A stretch of 13,570 nt of DNA, from positions 1-13,570 of the forward strand of contig UQEY01000046.1 of NCBI GenBank assembly GCA_900540235.1, given 5' to 3'. A model generated the notes under the pieces. That model was given only the letters and a program-made list of their open reading frames with translations, was not told where the DNA came from and searched no databases. Made by a program: the position numbers and the translations under genes. This DNA is from an uncultured Eubacteriales bacterium (GTDB lineage Bacteria > Bacillota > Clostridia > Oscillospirales > Acutalibacteraceae). Positions 1 to 7,121 of the stretch are shown here, in pieces (position 1 is the stretch's first letter; every line of letters starts with the position of its first letter).

Positions 1-10
1 CAAAGCACCC

Positions 11-55
11 AACGATACGATTACGGTATCTTTAGATACCTAAAATCGTATCGTT
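11..55. repeat. Long two-part inverted repeat (hairpin) downstream of pgk
   Basis: A perfect 12-base arm at 11-22 (AACGATACGATT) pairs with 44-55. Inside it a second perfect stem, GGTATC at 25-30, pairs with GATACC at 35-40 around a TTTA loop. Only AC on one side and TAA on the other are unpaired. No T-run follows on either strand, so it is not a standard intrinsic terminator. It lies 108 bases past the pgk stop and could mark the end of that transcript, or be an operator or element of a gene to the left. Its function is not known. Confidence 0.6.
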
Positions 56-98
56 ACTGCGTAATTGATATAAACAATTTTCTGTTTGAAATACTTAA

Positions 99-116
99 TT
101 AGAAATGAATTTCTAA
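99..116. repeat. AT-rich inverted repeat after pgk
   Basis: TTAGAAAT at 99-106 and ATTTCTAA at 109-116 are perfect reverse complements separated by two bases. It sits 47 bases past the pgk stop codon. The stem is only A/T-rich and no U-run follows it, so a terminator role is weak. It may stabilise the 3' end of the pgk message. Confidence 0.35.
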
Positions 117-162
117 ATGTTTGAAACTTCGGTGCGGTTATGGCTACTTATTCACGACCAAC

Positions 163-1362
163 TTAGTCTTTATCCTGAAGTGCGCAGATACCCGGAAGGT
201 CCTTACCCTCAAGGAATTCAAGTGATGCGCCGCCGCCTGTTGAAATGTGGCTCATCTTGTCAGCAAAGCCAAGCTTTGTAACAGCAGCAACCGAGTCACC
301 GCCGCCGATGATTGAAATAGCGCCCGAATCAGCAACAGCCTTAGCAACGCTGATTGTACCTGCTGCAAAGTTTTCCCATTCGGAAACGCCCATAGGACCG
401 TTCCAAATTACTGTACCTGCGCCCTTGATAGCGTCAGAGAATATTTCCTGAGTTTCAGGACCGATATCAAGACCCATCCAACCGTCAGGAATTTCGTCGC
501 TGTTAACTACCTGAGATTCTGTGTTTTCGTCATATTCCTTACCAACCTTGTTATCAACCGGGATGAGGAACTTAACGCCCTTATCTTCAGCCTTCTTCAT
601 CATTTCGCCTGCTTTTTCAACCCAGTCAGCTTCAAGAAGAGAAGTACCGATGTTGTGACCGAGATACTTCATAAATGTGTAAGCCATACCGCCGCCGATA
701 ATGATAGTGTCACACTTGTCAATAAGGTTTTCGATTACGCCAATCTTGTCCGATACCTTGGCACCGCCGAGGATAGCAACAAGCGGGCGTTTAGGGTCAG
801 CAAGTGCGCCGCCCATAAACTTAATTTCTTTCTGGATAAGGTAACCGCAAACAGCAGGGAGGAATGAAGCAACACCTGTTGTTGAGCAATGTGCTCTGTG
901 AGCAGTACCGAATGCGTCGTTAACAAAGATATCTGCAAGTGAAGCAAGTTCCTTAGAGAAGTTTTCCTCGTTCTTTGTTTCTTCGGCTCTGTATCTTACA
1001 TTTTCAAGAAGCATAACTTCGCCGTCTTTAAGCTCTGCAGCCATCTTCTTTGCATTTTCGCCTACAACTTCAGGGTCCTCTGCAAGCTTAACTTCAACGC
1101 CGAGATACTCTGAAAGTCTTTTAGCAACAGGAGCAAGGCTGAATTCAGGCTTGTATTCTCCCTTAGGTCTGCCGAGATGTGAGCAAAGAATAACCTTAGC
1201 GCCGTGCTCCATCAAATATTTGATTGTAGGAAGCGCAGCCACGATTCTCTTGTCGTTTGTAATTTCACCGTCTTTAAGCGGAACATTAAAGTCGCAACGA
1301 GCAAGAACTTTTTTGCCGGCAACATCAATGTCTTCAATAGTCTTTTTGTTTAATGCGTCCAT
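163..1362 (-). CDS. pgk: Phosphoglycerate kinase
   Basis: This enzyme makes ATP in glycolysis by moving the acyl phosphate of 1,3-bisphosphoglycerate to ADP in the cytoplasm. The 399-residue length is normal for bacterial PGK. Visible family motifs, in order, are RCDFNVP (22-28), SHLGRPKG (61-68), the substrate-side NDAFGTAHR (148-156), GGAKVSDK (199-206), NGPMG (321-325), GGGDS (353-357) and the C-terminal STGGGASLEFLEGK (374-387). The ATG start is preceded by GAGAGG eight bases upstream. A strong promoter of its own lies 55-83 bases upstream and the next gene upstream is unrelated, so it looks monocistronic. In many Firmicutes pgk follows gap, but no gap gene is adjacent here. Identification is secure. 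Confidence 0.98.
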   Translation of the reverse strand: MDALNKKTIEDIDVAGKKVLARCDFNVPLKDGEITNDKRIVAALPTIKYLMEHGAKVILCSHLGRPKGEYKPEFSLAPVAKRLSEYLGVEVKLAEDPEVVGENAKKMAAELKDGEVMLLENVRYRAEETKNEENFSKELASLADIFVNDAFGTAHRAHCSTTGVASFLPAVCGYLIQKEIKFMGGALADPKRPLVAILGGAKVSDKIGVIENLIDKCDTIIIGGGMAYTFMKYLGHNIGTSLLEADWVEKAGEMMKKAEDKGVKFLIPVDNKVGKEYDENTESQVVNSDEIPDGWMGLDIGPETQEIFSDAIKGAGTVIWNGPMGVSEWENFAAGTISVAKAVADSGAISIIGGGDSVAAVTKLGFADKMSHISTGGGASLEFLEGKDLPGICALQDKD

Positions 1363-1416
1363 TGTTTTAACCTCTCATATATTAATTAAGATTTTTAATA
1401 ATTTTAACCGATACTA

Positions 1417-1445
1417 ATTATATATTATTTTGCATTACTTTGCAA
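1417..1445 (-). promoter_or_regulatory. Sigma-A type promoter of pgk
   Basis: On the minus strand TTGCAA (1440-1445) and a perfect TATAAT (1417-1422) are separated by exactly 17 bases. Transcription would start near 1410 and give a leader of about 45-50 bases before the pgk ATG. It is the best promoter match in the window, as expected for a highly expressed glycolytic gene. Confidence 0.8.
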
Positions 1446-1460
1446 GATTTTATTACCATT

Positions 1461-1496
1461 TTGGCAATATTACCAAGATTGACTATTTTTTAACAA
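1461..1496. promoter_or_regulatory. Candidate operator region upstream of the pgk promoter
   Basis: The 16-base near-perfect palindrome TTGGCAATATTACCAA at 1461-1476 has a single mismatched pair and lies 16 bases upstream of the -35 box. Just beyond it, minus-strand TTGTTAA (within 1479-1496) looks like one half of a Rex redox-repressor site, but the other half (TAGTCAA) matches poorly. Both are pattern observations only. The regulator, if any, is unknown. Confidence 0.25.
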
Positions 1497-1545
1497 TGTT
1501 TATATATATAATTGCGAATAAGGTGCAAAAATCAAGGCTTGTCTT

Positions 1546-1573
1546 GCGGGTCGTCGGGGACGGATATTATCCG
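1546..1573 (-). repeat. Intergenic palindromic repeat, copy 1
   Basis: This element lies between the transglutaminase-like gene and pgk. It begins with the 17-mer GCGGGTCGTCGGGGACG (1546-1562), which recurs exactly at 3839-3855, and ends in the palindrome CGGATATTATCCG (1561-1573). Read on the minus strand, CGGATAATATCCG followed by C-rich sequence and ACGAC is almost the same as 8614-8635. The strand given refers to that reading. It could act as an RNA hairpin in the 3' region of the upstream transcript. Confidence 0.7.
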
Positions 1574-1590
1574 AGCGCATTTAATAAATA

Positions 1591-3816
1591 TTATTTTACC
1601 TTAATACTCTTTGCATTGCTCCAAGCGCCGTAAACTTTCTTTTTGCCTTGGGTTTTATATGCACGAATTCTGAAATAATATTTCTTGCCTTTTTTGAGTT
1701 TTGCTATTTTTTTAGAAGTTGTTTTGCACTTTTTAACCGTTACTGTCTTGGCATTTTTAAACTTCTTGTTTGTGCCGTACTGAATTTGATAACCCGATGC
1801 CGAAACCTTTTTCCAGCTTATTGTTACAGCCTTTTTGCTTGTTTTGAGCTTTGAAATTTTCACTTTTTTAGGCTTGGCAGTCTTTTTTGAGTTGGTTTTT
1901 TGCGCTTTTGCTGTTGTCGGTGCGGCTGTTGTTTGGGCAGGCGCTTGAGTTACAGGTGTTTGGGTTGCATTTTGAGCAGTCGGCACCGTTGTTGCAGGCG
2001 CAGTGGTTTGCGTTGCGGCAACATCGGGCACAGGCTTTGCGTTAATCGTAAAATTAAGCGTTTTACTGCCCGAATAATATCCTATACCCGTCACCGTTAC
2101 GCTTGCCGTACCGACATTAACATTGTTTGAATAGCTCAAAACATAATCAATGCCCTCACTGCAAGCGGAAACATAAACTCTCGGTTTAATTTCACTGCCG
2201 GTATATTCAAAACTGTTATTATTTAGATACATATACTTATCGGCAATATTGCGCTTATAAATAGTAAAGTTTTTAACAGCCGTTCCCTCATAATTTCCGA
2301 TACCGCTGACAATTACATTCGCCGTGCCCTCGTTAATATTGTTTGAATAACTTACGGTGTAATCAACATCTTTATTCAAGCCGTCAACTGCAACGCCCGG
2401 CTTTTTTTCACTTCCGTTATACAAAACGCTGTCGTAAGAAAGGGAAATATTATAATCGTTAACATTGCCCTTGGTTACGGTAAAATCTTTTTGGCAAAAG
2501 CCTGTGTTTTTTCCGATACCGTAAGCCATAGCCGTTGCCGTTCCCGGTTTGTCGTTGTTAAAATAATAAATTATGCAGTCACTGCCGTTTGAAAGAGTAG
2601 GCACATTAACCGAAGCGTATGCATAACCCTTGTAAATTTTTGCAAACGAATCAACATTAACAGGAAAATTATTAATACTCTTTTTTCTTACCGAGTAGCC
2701 GAAATAATTGCCCGTGCCGTTTATTTTAACAAAACTGTTTGAATCGCTTGTAACCGTATAGTCAACGCCGTTTGTAAGCATATTTCCCCCACGGTCCTTT
2801 ACGCTTAAAACATTGCCGTTTGAATCAATATTAATCGTGCAGCTTGAAATTGAATTTGAAAAAGAAGAAAACGGTTCGCCGTCAGCCTTTGCAATATAAT
2901 TAGAATTAATATAATCGTAATCGTTTTGCTCGTCATAATGCTTATGCTCGCCCTTGTAGCTGTCACCGCCCCTTAATGTGTTATAATCAACAAGGAAAAA
3001 TGTGTATTTGTCGCCGTCATTTTCGTCAAACGAGTCATCCCAAGTGGCATCAACATAGTAGCACTTGCCGCCGAGGTTAACAATATTCCAAGCGTGGCAA
3101 CCCTCGTCGGGGTCGGAAACATCCATAACCGCATCAAGCCCCGCTTCCCTGCAAAGGCGGTAAAACGCAAGCGCATACCCCTCGCAAACAGCGTCACTGT
3201 CGCAAAGCGCACCCCAAGCAGTGTAAACGCTGTCCTTATCAAAATCATTTGAATAAGTGCAACTGTCAAGCACAAAATCGTGAATTTTTTTAAGCAAATC
3301 GTAGTCGCTGATATTATTTAAATCAACGCTTGCAAAGAAGTTTTTAACAGCACTGTTAACTTCAAGTTCTTCCTTTGCATTTGAACGGTAAGTAAAACTG
3401 TATGTAATATGATATATTCCGTTTGAGTAATTTGATTTGAAGGCGACATTTTCAAACTGATACTGCGCATACTGAGCGTCAATATTCGTTTTGGAATAAG
3501 CAAATGACATTGCGGCATAAAATGCGTCAGTCAGATAACTTTTCACTTCATTTACGCTCATATCTCCGTCAAGTTCAACATTGCAACTCGGAAGCCTTTG
3601 CACAACCGTATCACGAATCAATATGATATCGCTTTGCGAAAGAGCGGCAGCATTTTTGAATTTTGACTTCATCTTCGGCGCAGTGTATATGTCGCTTGAA
3701 TCAAGTGTAAAAGCGAAATTTTTACTGTTCTCGCTTGCAAAACTTCCTAAAGGAAATACACATATTGATGTTATAACCATTATTAACGATAAAAATAATG
3801 ATAATGCTTTTTTCAT
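1591..3816 (-). CDS. Secreted transglutaminase-like protein with Ig-like repeats and basic fibronectin III domain
   Basis: A 741-residue exported protein. Residues 1-27 form a signal peptide with a likely cut after SFA. Residues about 165-290 form a transglutaminase-like (cysteine protease fold) core with a visible Cys211 (VCEGYA), His241 (CHAWNIV) and Asp256 (VDATWDD) triad, so it is probably an active amidase, peptidase or crosslinker. Residues 351-592 hold Ig/MBG-like repeats with the pattern DYTVSYSNN..GTA...GIGNY.G. A Thr/Pro/Gln/Ala linker (about 593-645) leads to a fibronectin III-like domain (651-741) with 29 lysines and no acidic residue. There is no LPXTG motif or S-layer domain, so the basic tail may hold it to the wall by charge (inference). 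AAAGGAGAG lies just upstream of the ATG. The substrate is unknown. Intergenic repeats flank the gene on both sides, which suggests a separate transcription unit. Confidence 0.85.
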   Translation of the reverse strand: MKKALSLFLSLIMVITSICVFPLGSFASENSKNFAFTLDSSDIYTAPKMKSKFKNAAALSQSDIILIRDTVVQRLPSCNVELDGDMSVNEVKSYLTDAFYAAMSFAYSKTNIDAQYAQYQFENVAFKSNYSNGIYHITYSFTYRSNAKEELEVNSAVKNFFASVDLNNISDYDLLKKIHDFVLDSCTYSNDFDKDSVYTAWGALCDSDAVCEGYALAFYRLCREAGLDAVMDVSDPDEGCHAWNIVNLGGKCYYVDATWDDSFDENDGDKYTFFLVDYNTLRGGDSYKGEHKHYDEQNDYDYINSNYIAKADGEPFSSFSNSISSCTINIDSNGNVLSVKDRGGNMLTNGVDYTVTSDSNSFVKINGTGNYFGYSVRKKSINNFPVNVDSFAKIYKGYAYASVNVPTLSNGSDCIIYYFNNDKPGTATAMAYGIGKNTGFCQKDFTVTKGNVNDYNISLSYDSVLYNGSEKKPGVAVDGLNKDVDYTVSYSNNINEGTANVIVSGIGNYEGTAVKNFTIYKRNIADKYMYLNNNSFEYTGSEIKPRVYVSACSEGIDYVLSYSNNVNVGTASVTVTGIGYYSGSKTLNFTINAKPVPDVAATQTTAPATTVPTAQNATQTPVTQAPAQTTAAPTTAKAQKTNSKKTAKPKKVKISKLKTSKKAVTISWKKVSASGYQIQYGTNKKFKNAKTVTVKKCKTTSKKIAKLKKGKKYYFRIRAYKTQGKKKVYGAWSNAKSIKVK

Positions 3817-3838
3817 AATTACTCTCCTTTTTGTATAA

Positions 3839-3868
3839 GCGGGTCGTCGGGGACGCCGACATCATCAA
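3839..3868 (-). repeat. Intergenic palindromic repeat, copy 2
   Basis: The first 17 bases (3839-3855) are identical to 1546-1562. The minus-strand reading of 3841-3860, GTCGGCGTCCCCGACGACCC, matches plus-strand 8665-8684 at 18 of 20 positions. It can form a GTCG-type hairpin. It lies directly upstream of the ribosome binding site of the transglutaminase-like gene, so it would fall in that gene's leader if transcription starts upstream of it. Confidence 0.7.
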
Positions 3869-3907
3869 ATAAGTTTATGCTTTTCGGGGGCCCCTCTAAT
3901 TCCGTGT

Positions 3908-3940
3908 TTTAGACTATCGTAGGGGCGAACTGTGTTCGCC
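3908..3940 (+). repeat. Intergenic palindromic repeat, copy 3
   Basis: A leader TTTAGACT-AT-CGTAG runs into GGCGAAC (3924-3930), a TGT loop and GTTCGCC (3934-3940). The same leader and a nearly identical palindrome occur at 6422-6454. It is in the 145-base gap downstream of the shikimate kinase-family gene. It lacks a U-run on either side, so it is not a classic terminator. Confidence 0.75.
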
Positions 3941-3961
3941 TATATAATATCAATGTAAACC

Positions 3962-4459
3962 TTACTTACTCGCCCTGACTATTGCTTTTGCCGTTTGCTC
4001 AACCGGGTTTTTGCCGCAATTTATTATTGCCTGCGCCCATTTGTTATAAAGCGGCAGACGCTCATTATACATATCCTCAAGCGTTTCACCGTCTTTAAGC
4101 ATAACTCCACGGCTTTCAAGATTATTAATTCTGTGCACCATATCGTCAAAACTTAAATGAAGATAAATTATTTTGCCGAGGCTCTTTAAATGCTCCATAG
4201 CCTTGTCGGAATAAACCACCGAACCGCCCGTTGCAATAACGGTGCCCTCAAGTTCAAGCGACAAAATCGCCTTTTCCTCTGCCTTTGCAAAATAGTCAAC
4301 ACCGTCGGTATCAATAATCTCCTGCAAACTTCTGCCCTCCATATTTTGGATAAGCAAATCGGTGTCATAAAAATTTTTAAGTAACATTTTGGCAGCAACT
4401 ACACCGCAAGTCGATTTGCCGCTGCCCGGCATACCGATAAGCACAATATTTGAATTCAT
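3962..4459 (-). CDS. Shikimate kinase family P-loop kinase
   Basis: A 165-residue protein of shikimate kinase size and layout. Visible are a P-loop GMPGSGKST (9-17), the DTD acidic pair (32-34), ATGGS (76-80), a lid arginine in ESRGV (R117) and RLPLY (R134), which match AroK ATP- and substrate-site motifs. In AroK the motif FRxxEE supplies an arginine that holds the shikimate carboxylate. Here the same place reads FAKAEE (57-62), with Ala58 instead of Arg, and the usual GGG reads GGS. The family assignment is firm but the substrate is less certain. It abuts nth with no spacer, the ATG being the next base after the nth stop, and has GGAG seven bases upstream. No other aromatic-pathway gene is nearby. 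It might act on shikimate or on a related small alcohol. Confidence 0.82.
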   Translation of the reverse strand: MNSNIVLIGMPGSGKSTCGVVAAKMLLKNFYDTDLLIQNMEGRSLQEIIDTDGVDYFAKAEEKAILSLELEGTVIATGGSVVYSDKAMEHLKSLGKIIYLHLSFDDMVHRINNLESRGVMLKDGETLEDMYNERLPLYNKWAQAIINCGKNPVEQTAKAIVRASK

Positions 4460-5092
4460 CTATTTAACTCCTACTTTTTTGCAATAATCACTTAAAATAC
4501 AATTTTGGCAATCGGGTTTCCTTGCACTGCAAGTGTCACGACCGAAAAGAACTATCCTGTGGCAAAAGTCCGAACCGTCATTGCTCGGCACAATCTTTTT
4601 AAGCTCAAATTCAATCTTCTTTGGGTCTTTAACGCTGACAATACCGAGCCTGTTTGAAATTCTGATCATATGCGTGTCAACAACAATGCTTTCTTTGCCG
4701 TAAACATCGCCCACAATAAGATTAGCCGTCTTTCTGCCGACGCCCGGAAGCTTAACCAAATCGTCAATATTATCCGGCACTTTGCCGCCGAAATCGTCCC
4801 TAATCATCCTTGCCATACCGATTATTGAAGCGGCTTTATTTTTATAGAAACCGCAGCTTCTTATGTAATTTTCAATATCTTTTAAATCGGCATTTGCGTA
4901 GTCATCAAGCGTTTTGTACCGCTCAAAAAGGGCAGGAGTAACAAGGTTTACCCTCGCATCCGTGCACTGAGCCGAAAGCCTTACCGCCACCAAAAGTTCA
5001 AACGCATTTGATGATGTGAGCGAACATTTTGCATCTGGATACTGCTTCTTTAAAAGCTCGATAACTTTTAATACTCTCTCTTTTTTCGTCAT
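4460..5092 (-). CDS. nth: Endonuclease III (DNA glycosylase/AP lyase)
   Basis: Base-excision repair enzyme that removes oxidised pyrimidines and nicks the abasic site. The 210-residue length is typical. The helix-hairpin-helix reads LPGVGRKTA with catalytic Lys121, and the catalytic aspartate is Asp139 in VVDTHM. The LSAQCTD motif (39-45) is present. Four cysteines (188, 195, 198, 204) in the pattern C-x6-C-x2-C-x5-C form the [4Fe-4S] site at the C-terminus. The ATG overlaps the rarA stop in an ATGA junction, so translation is probably coupled. It sits between a replication-fork ATPase and a P-loop kinase gene in one tight unit. No key residue is missing. Confidence 0.97.
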   Translation of the reverse strand: MTKKERVLKVIELLKKQYPDAKCSLTSSNAFELLVAVRLSAQCTDARVNLVTPALFERYKTLDDYANADLKDIENYIRSCGFYKNKAASIIGMARMIRDDFGGKVPDNIDDLVKLPGVGRKTANLIVGDVYGKESIVVDTHMIRISNRLGIVSVKDPKKIEFELKKIVPSNDGSDFCHRIVLFGRDTCSARKPDCQNCILSDYCKKVGVK

Positions 5093-6357
5093 TTATTATT
5101 TTTAACCTTATCCCAATAAGATTTGAACGCCTGCTCGTTCTTATTTTGTCCGTATTCGTAATATTTTCTGTTTTTTATCTTATCGGGCAAATACTGCTGA
5201 GGCGCCCAATGATTTGTATAATCGTGAGGGTAAATGTAAAACTGACCCTTAACCTCTGCGTCCTCGCCATCATAATGTTTATTTTGAAGTTGACGGGGGA
5301 TAGGACCGTAATTGCCGCTTTTAACATCTGCCATCGCATTGTTAATTGCCGCATAAGCGCTGTTGCTTTTAGGCGATGTGGCAACAAGAATAACCGCATC
5401 CGCAAGCGCAATACGAGCCTCGGGCAAGCCGACCGCCATTGCAATATCGACTGCCGATTTAACTATCGGAATAATTTGAGGGTACGCAAGACCCACATCC
5501 TCGCACGCACAAACCATAAGCCTCCTGCAAGCCGACGGCAAATCGCCCGCTTCCAAAAGCCTTGCAAGGTAGTGAATCGCTGCGTCGGGGTCAGAGCCAC
5601 GCATACTCTTTTGATAAGCCGAAACTATATCGTAGTGCTCGTCGCCCTCACGGTCGTAGTGAACCGAACTTTTTTGCACAAGTTGCTCTGCAAGGTCAAG
5701 GGTGATATGCTTTTTGCCGTCAACCGTTGCCGCTGCGAAAAAGGAATTTTCAACGCTGTTGAGCGACTTTCTTACATCGCCGCCGCAGCCGACTGCAATA
5801 CGATTAATAACTTTTTCGTCAATGTCAAGTTCAACCCCGTATTCATCTGCCAAAATATCAAACCCACGCTTGACTGCCGGCACAATATCTTCGCTTTCCA
5901 CCGCTTTAAATTCAAACACTGTTGAACGGGAAAGGATAGCGGGATAAACATAAAAATACGGGTTCTCCGTGGTTGAAGCGATAAGCGTGATTTTACCGTT
6001 TTCTATAAATTCAAGAAGGGACTGCTGCTGCCTTTTGTTAAAATACTGAATTTCGTCAAGGTAAAGCAGTATACCGTTTGGCGCAGAAAAAGTGTCAAGT
6101 TGCGCAACGATATCCTTAATATCCTGAGTGGAGGCAGTAGTACCGTTAAGCTTTCTAAGGCTTCTTTTCGTTTTAGCCGCAATGATTGAAGCTACGGTAG
6201 TTTTGCCCACACCGCTCGGACCGTAAAATATTAAATTCGGAATGTCACCGCTGTCAATCAAGCTTCTAAGCGCTTTGCCCGGTGACAAAAGATGCTTTTG
6301 ACCCACAACCTCGTCAAGGTCAGTCGGTCTTATCCTATCGGCTAAAGGTTTAATCAT
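5089..6357 (-). CDS. rarA: Replication-associated recombination protein A (RarA/MgsA), AAA+ ATPase
   Basis: A clamp-loader-like AAA+ ATPase acting at stalled replication forks. With the start chosen here the protein has 422 residues, a usual size. Walker A is GPSGVGKTT (46-54), Walker B is LLYLDE (97-102), sensor 1 is STTENP (128-133), and the C-terminal domain has the family hallmark YPHDYTNHWAPQQYLPD. The frame stays open for 34 more codons upstream to 6459, but that stretch is translated partly from an intergenic repeat, has no family similarity and no clear ribosome site. The ATG at 6357 has GGAGA four bases upstream and begins MIKPLADRIRP, as RarA proteins do. It is first of a rarA-nth-kinase unit and its stop overlaps the nth start. 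Confidence 0.95.
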   Translation of the reverse strand: MIKPLADRIRPTDLDEVVGQKHLLSPGKALRSLIDSGDIPNLIFYGPSGVGKTTVASIIAAKTKRSLRKLNGTTASTQDIKDIVAQLDTFSAPNGILLYLDEIQYFNKRQQQSLLEFIENGKITLIASTTENPYFYVYPAILSRSTVFEFKAVESEDIVPAVKRGFDILADEYGVELDIDEKVINRIAVGCGGDVRKSLNSVENSFFAAATVDGKKHITLDLAEQLVQKSSVHYDREGDEHYDIVSAYQKSMRGSDPDAAIHYLARLLEAGDLPSACRRLMVCACEDVGLAYPQIIPIVKSAVDIAMAVGLPEARIALADAVILVATSPKSNSAYAAINNAMADVKSGNYGPIPRQLQNKHYDGEDAEVKGQFYIYPHDYTNHWAPQQYLPDKIKNRKYYEYGQNKNEQAFKSYWDKVKNNK

Positions 6358-6361
6358 ATAT

Positions 6362-6366
6362 TCTCC
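6362..6366 (-). promoter_or_regulatory. Ribosome binding site deciding the rarA start
   Basis: Minus-strand GGAGA lies four bases before the ATG at 6357. It favours this start over the upstream in-frame ATG at 6459, which sits inside a repeat. Confidence 0.7.
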
Positions 6367-6421
6367 GTTATAATAAACGCACAGCGATCTAACAATGTCA
6401 GCCCCTGCGATTATTTTCTGA

Positions 6422-6454
6422 TTTAGACTGCCGTAGCGGCGAACAATGTTCGCC
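6422..6454 (+). repeat. Intergenic palindromic repeat, copy 4
   Basis: TTTAGACT-GC-CGTAG precedes GGCGAACA (6438-6445) and its perfect complement TGTTCGCC (6447-6454) around one base. It is a sister copy of 3908-3940 with the same leader and stem. It fills much of the 134-base gap between queH and rarA. Confidence 0.75.
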
Positions 6455-6491
6455 AACATAAGAAGCCTTATCCACTATCATTATAAATTAT

Positions 6492-7121
6492 TTACTCTTT
6501 TTTTTCAACACTTTGCGCCTTAGAATACGCGCATCCGCAAAAATTTTGGCGATAAAGGTTATATTCTTTTGAAAGAACGATTGAGCGCTTATATCCCTCT
6601 CGTTTTTTGAAGTCCGACTTGAGCCATTTTATGCCGTATTCTTTTTCAAGTTCTAATCCGATTTCATTTATCTTTTGCGAATTTTTAAGCGGACTGATTG
6701 AAAGCGTGGTGCAAAAGCAGTCAAAACCGAGGTCACGACCGAGCTTTGCCGCCTTTTCAAGCCTGAGTCTATAGCACCTGAAGCAGCGTTCTCCGCCCTC
6801 GGGACATTCTTCATATCCCCTTGCGATATCTAAAAATTCGTTATAATCATAGTCGCAGTCAAGAAATTTGACGGGATATTTTGTTTTCATCTCACCTATA
6901 AGCCTCAACTGCTCGTTTTTTCTTTTTTCGTACTCGCTTTTCGGCGAAATATTCGGGTTATAATAAAGAATTGTGATATTAAAATAGTTTGACAAATACT
7001 CAATAGTATAGCTTGAACAAGGCGCACAACAGCTATGAAGCAAAAGAGAGGGCACTAAGTCCTCTCTTTTGTTTTGCTCTATTATTTTGTCTAACTCTTT
7101 TTGATAATTAATTTTATTCAT
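6492..7121 (-). CDS. queH: Epoxyqueuosine reductase QueH
   Basis: QueH carries out the last step of queuosine synthesis in tRNA, reducing epoxyqueuosine. It is the non-homologous replacement for the cobalamin-dependent QueG. The 209-residue protein shows the family pattern: LLHSCCAPCSS with Cys31, Cys32 and Cys35, then ERCFRCYRLRL with Cys113 and Cys116, CFC (135-137) and NFCGC (195-197). These cysteines serve the iron-sulfur and metal centres in the family. The ATG shares its A with the stop of the upstream M23 gene (TAATG) and no good Shine-Dalgarno site is visible, so translation probably depends on ribosomes finishing that gene. No other queuosine gene is in the window. The pairing with a wall hydrolase is likely an accident of operon layout. 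Confidence 0.93.
   Translation of the reverse strand: MNKINYQKELDKIIEQNKREDLVPSLLLHSCCAPCSSYTIEYLSNYFNITILYYNPNISPKSEYEKRKNEQLRLIGEMKTKYPVKFLDCDYDYNEFLDIARGYEECPEGGERCFRCYRLRLEKAAKLGRDLGFDCFCTTLSISPLKNSQKINEIGLELEKEYGIKWLKSDFKKREGYKRSIVLSKEYNLYRQNFCGCAYSKAQSVEKKE

Noticed and set aside
1520..1550. Intrinsic terminator for the transglutaminase-like gene (minus strand CAAG/CTTG followed by ATTTTT)
   Set aside because: The stem is only four pairs with a six-base loop, too weak to call.
3887..3897. GGGGGCCCC palindrome upstream of the transglutaminase-like gene as a terminator or repeat copy
   Set aside because: The palindrome is too short, has no loop, and has no matching flank in the other repeat copies.
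5146..5925. A 259-codon open frame on the plus strand opposite rarA
   Set aside because: It is antisense to a fully motif-bearing rarA, shows no recognisable domain, is Arg/Asn/Cys-rich in a way typical of shadow frames, and no ribosome site supports it.
6367..6400. Promoter directly upstream of rarA
   Set aside because: CTGACA and TTGTTA resemble -35 boxes and TATTAT a -10 box, but the spacings (20 and 14 bases) are poor, so no site could be supported.
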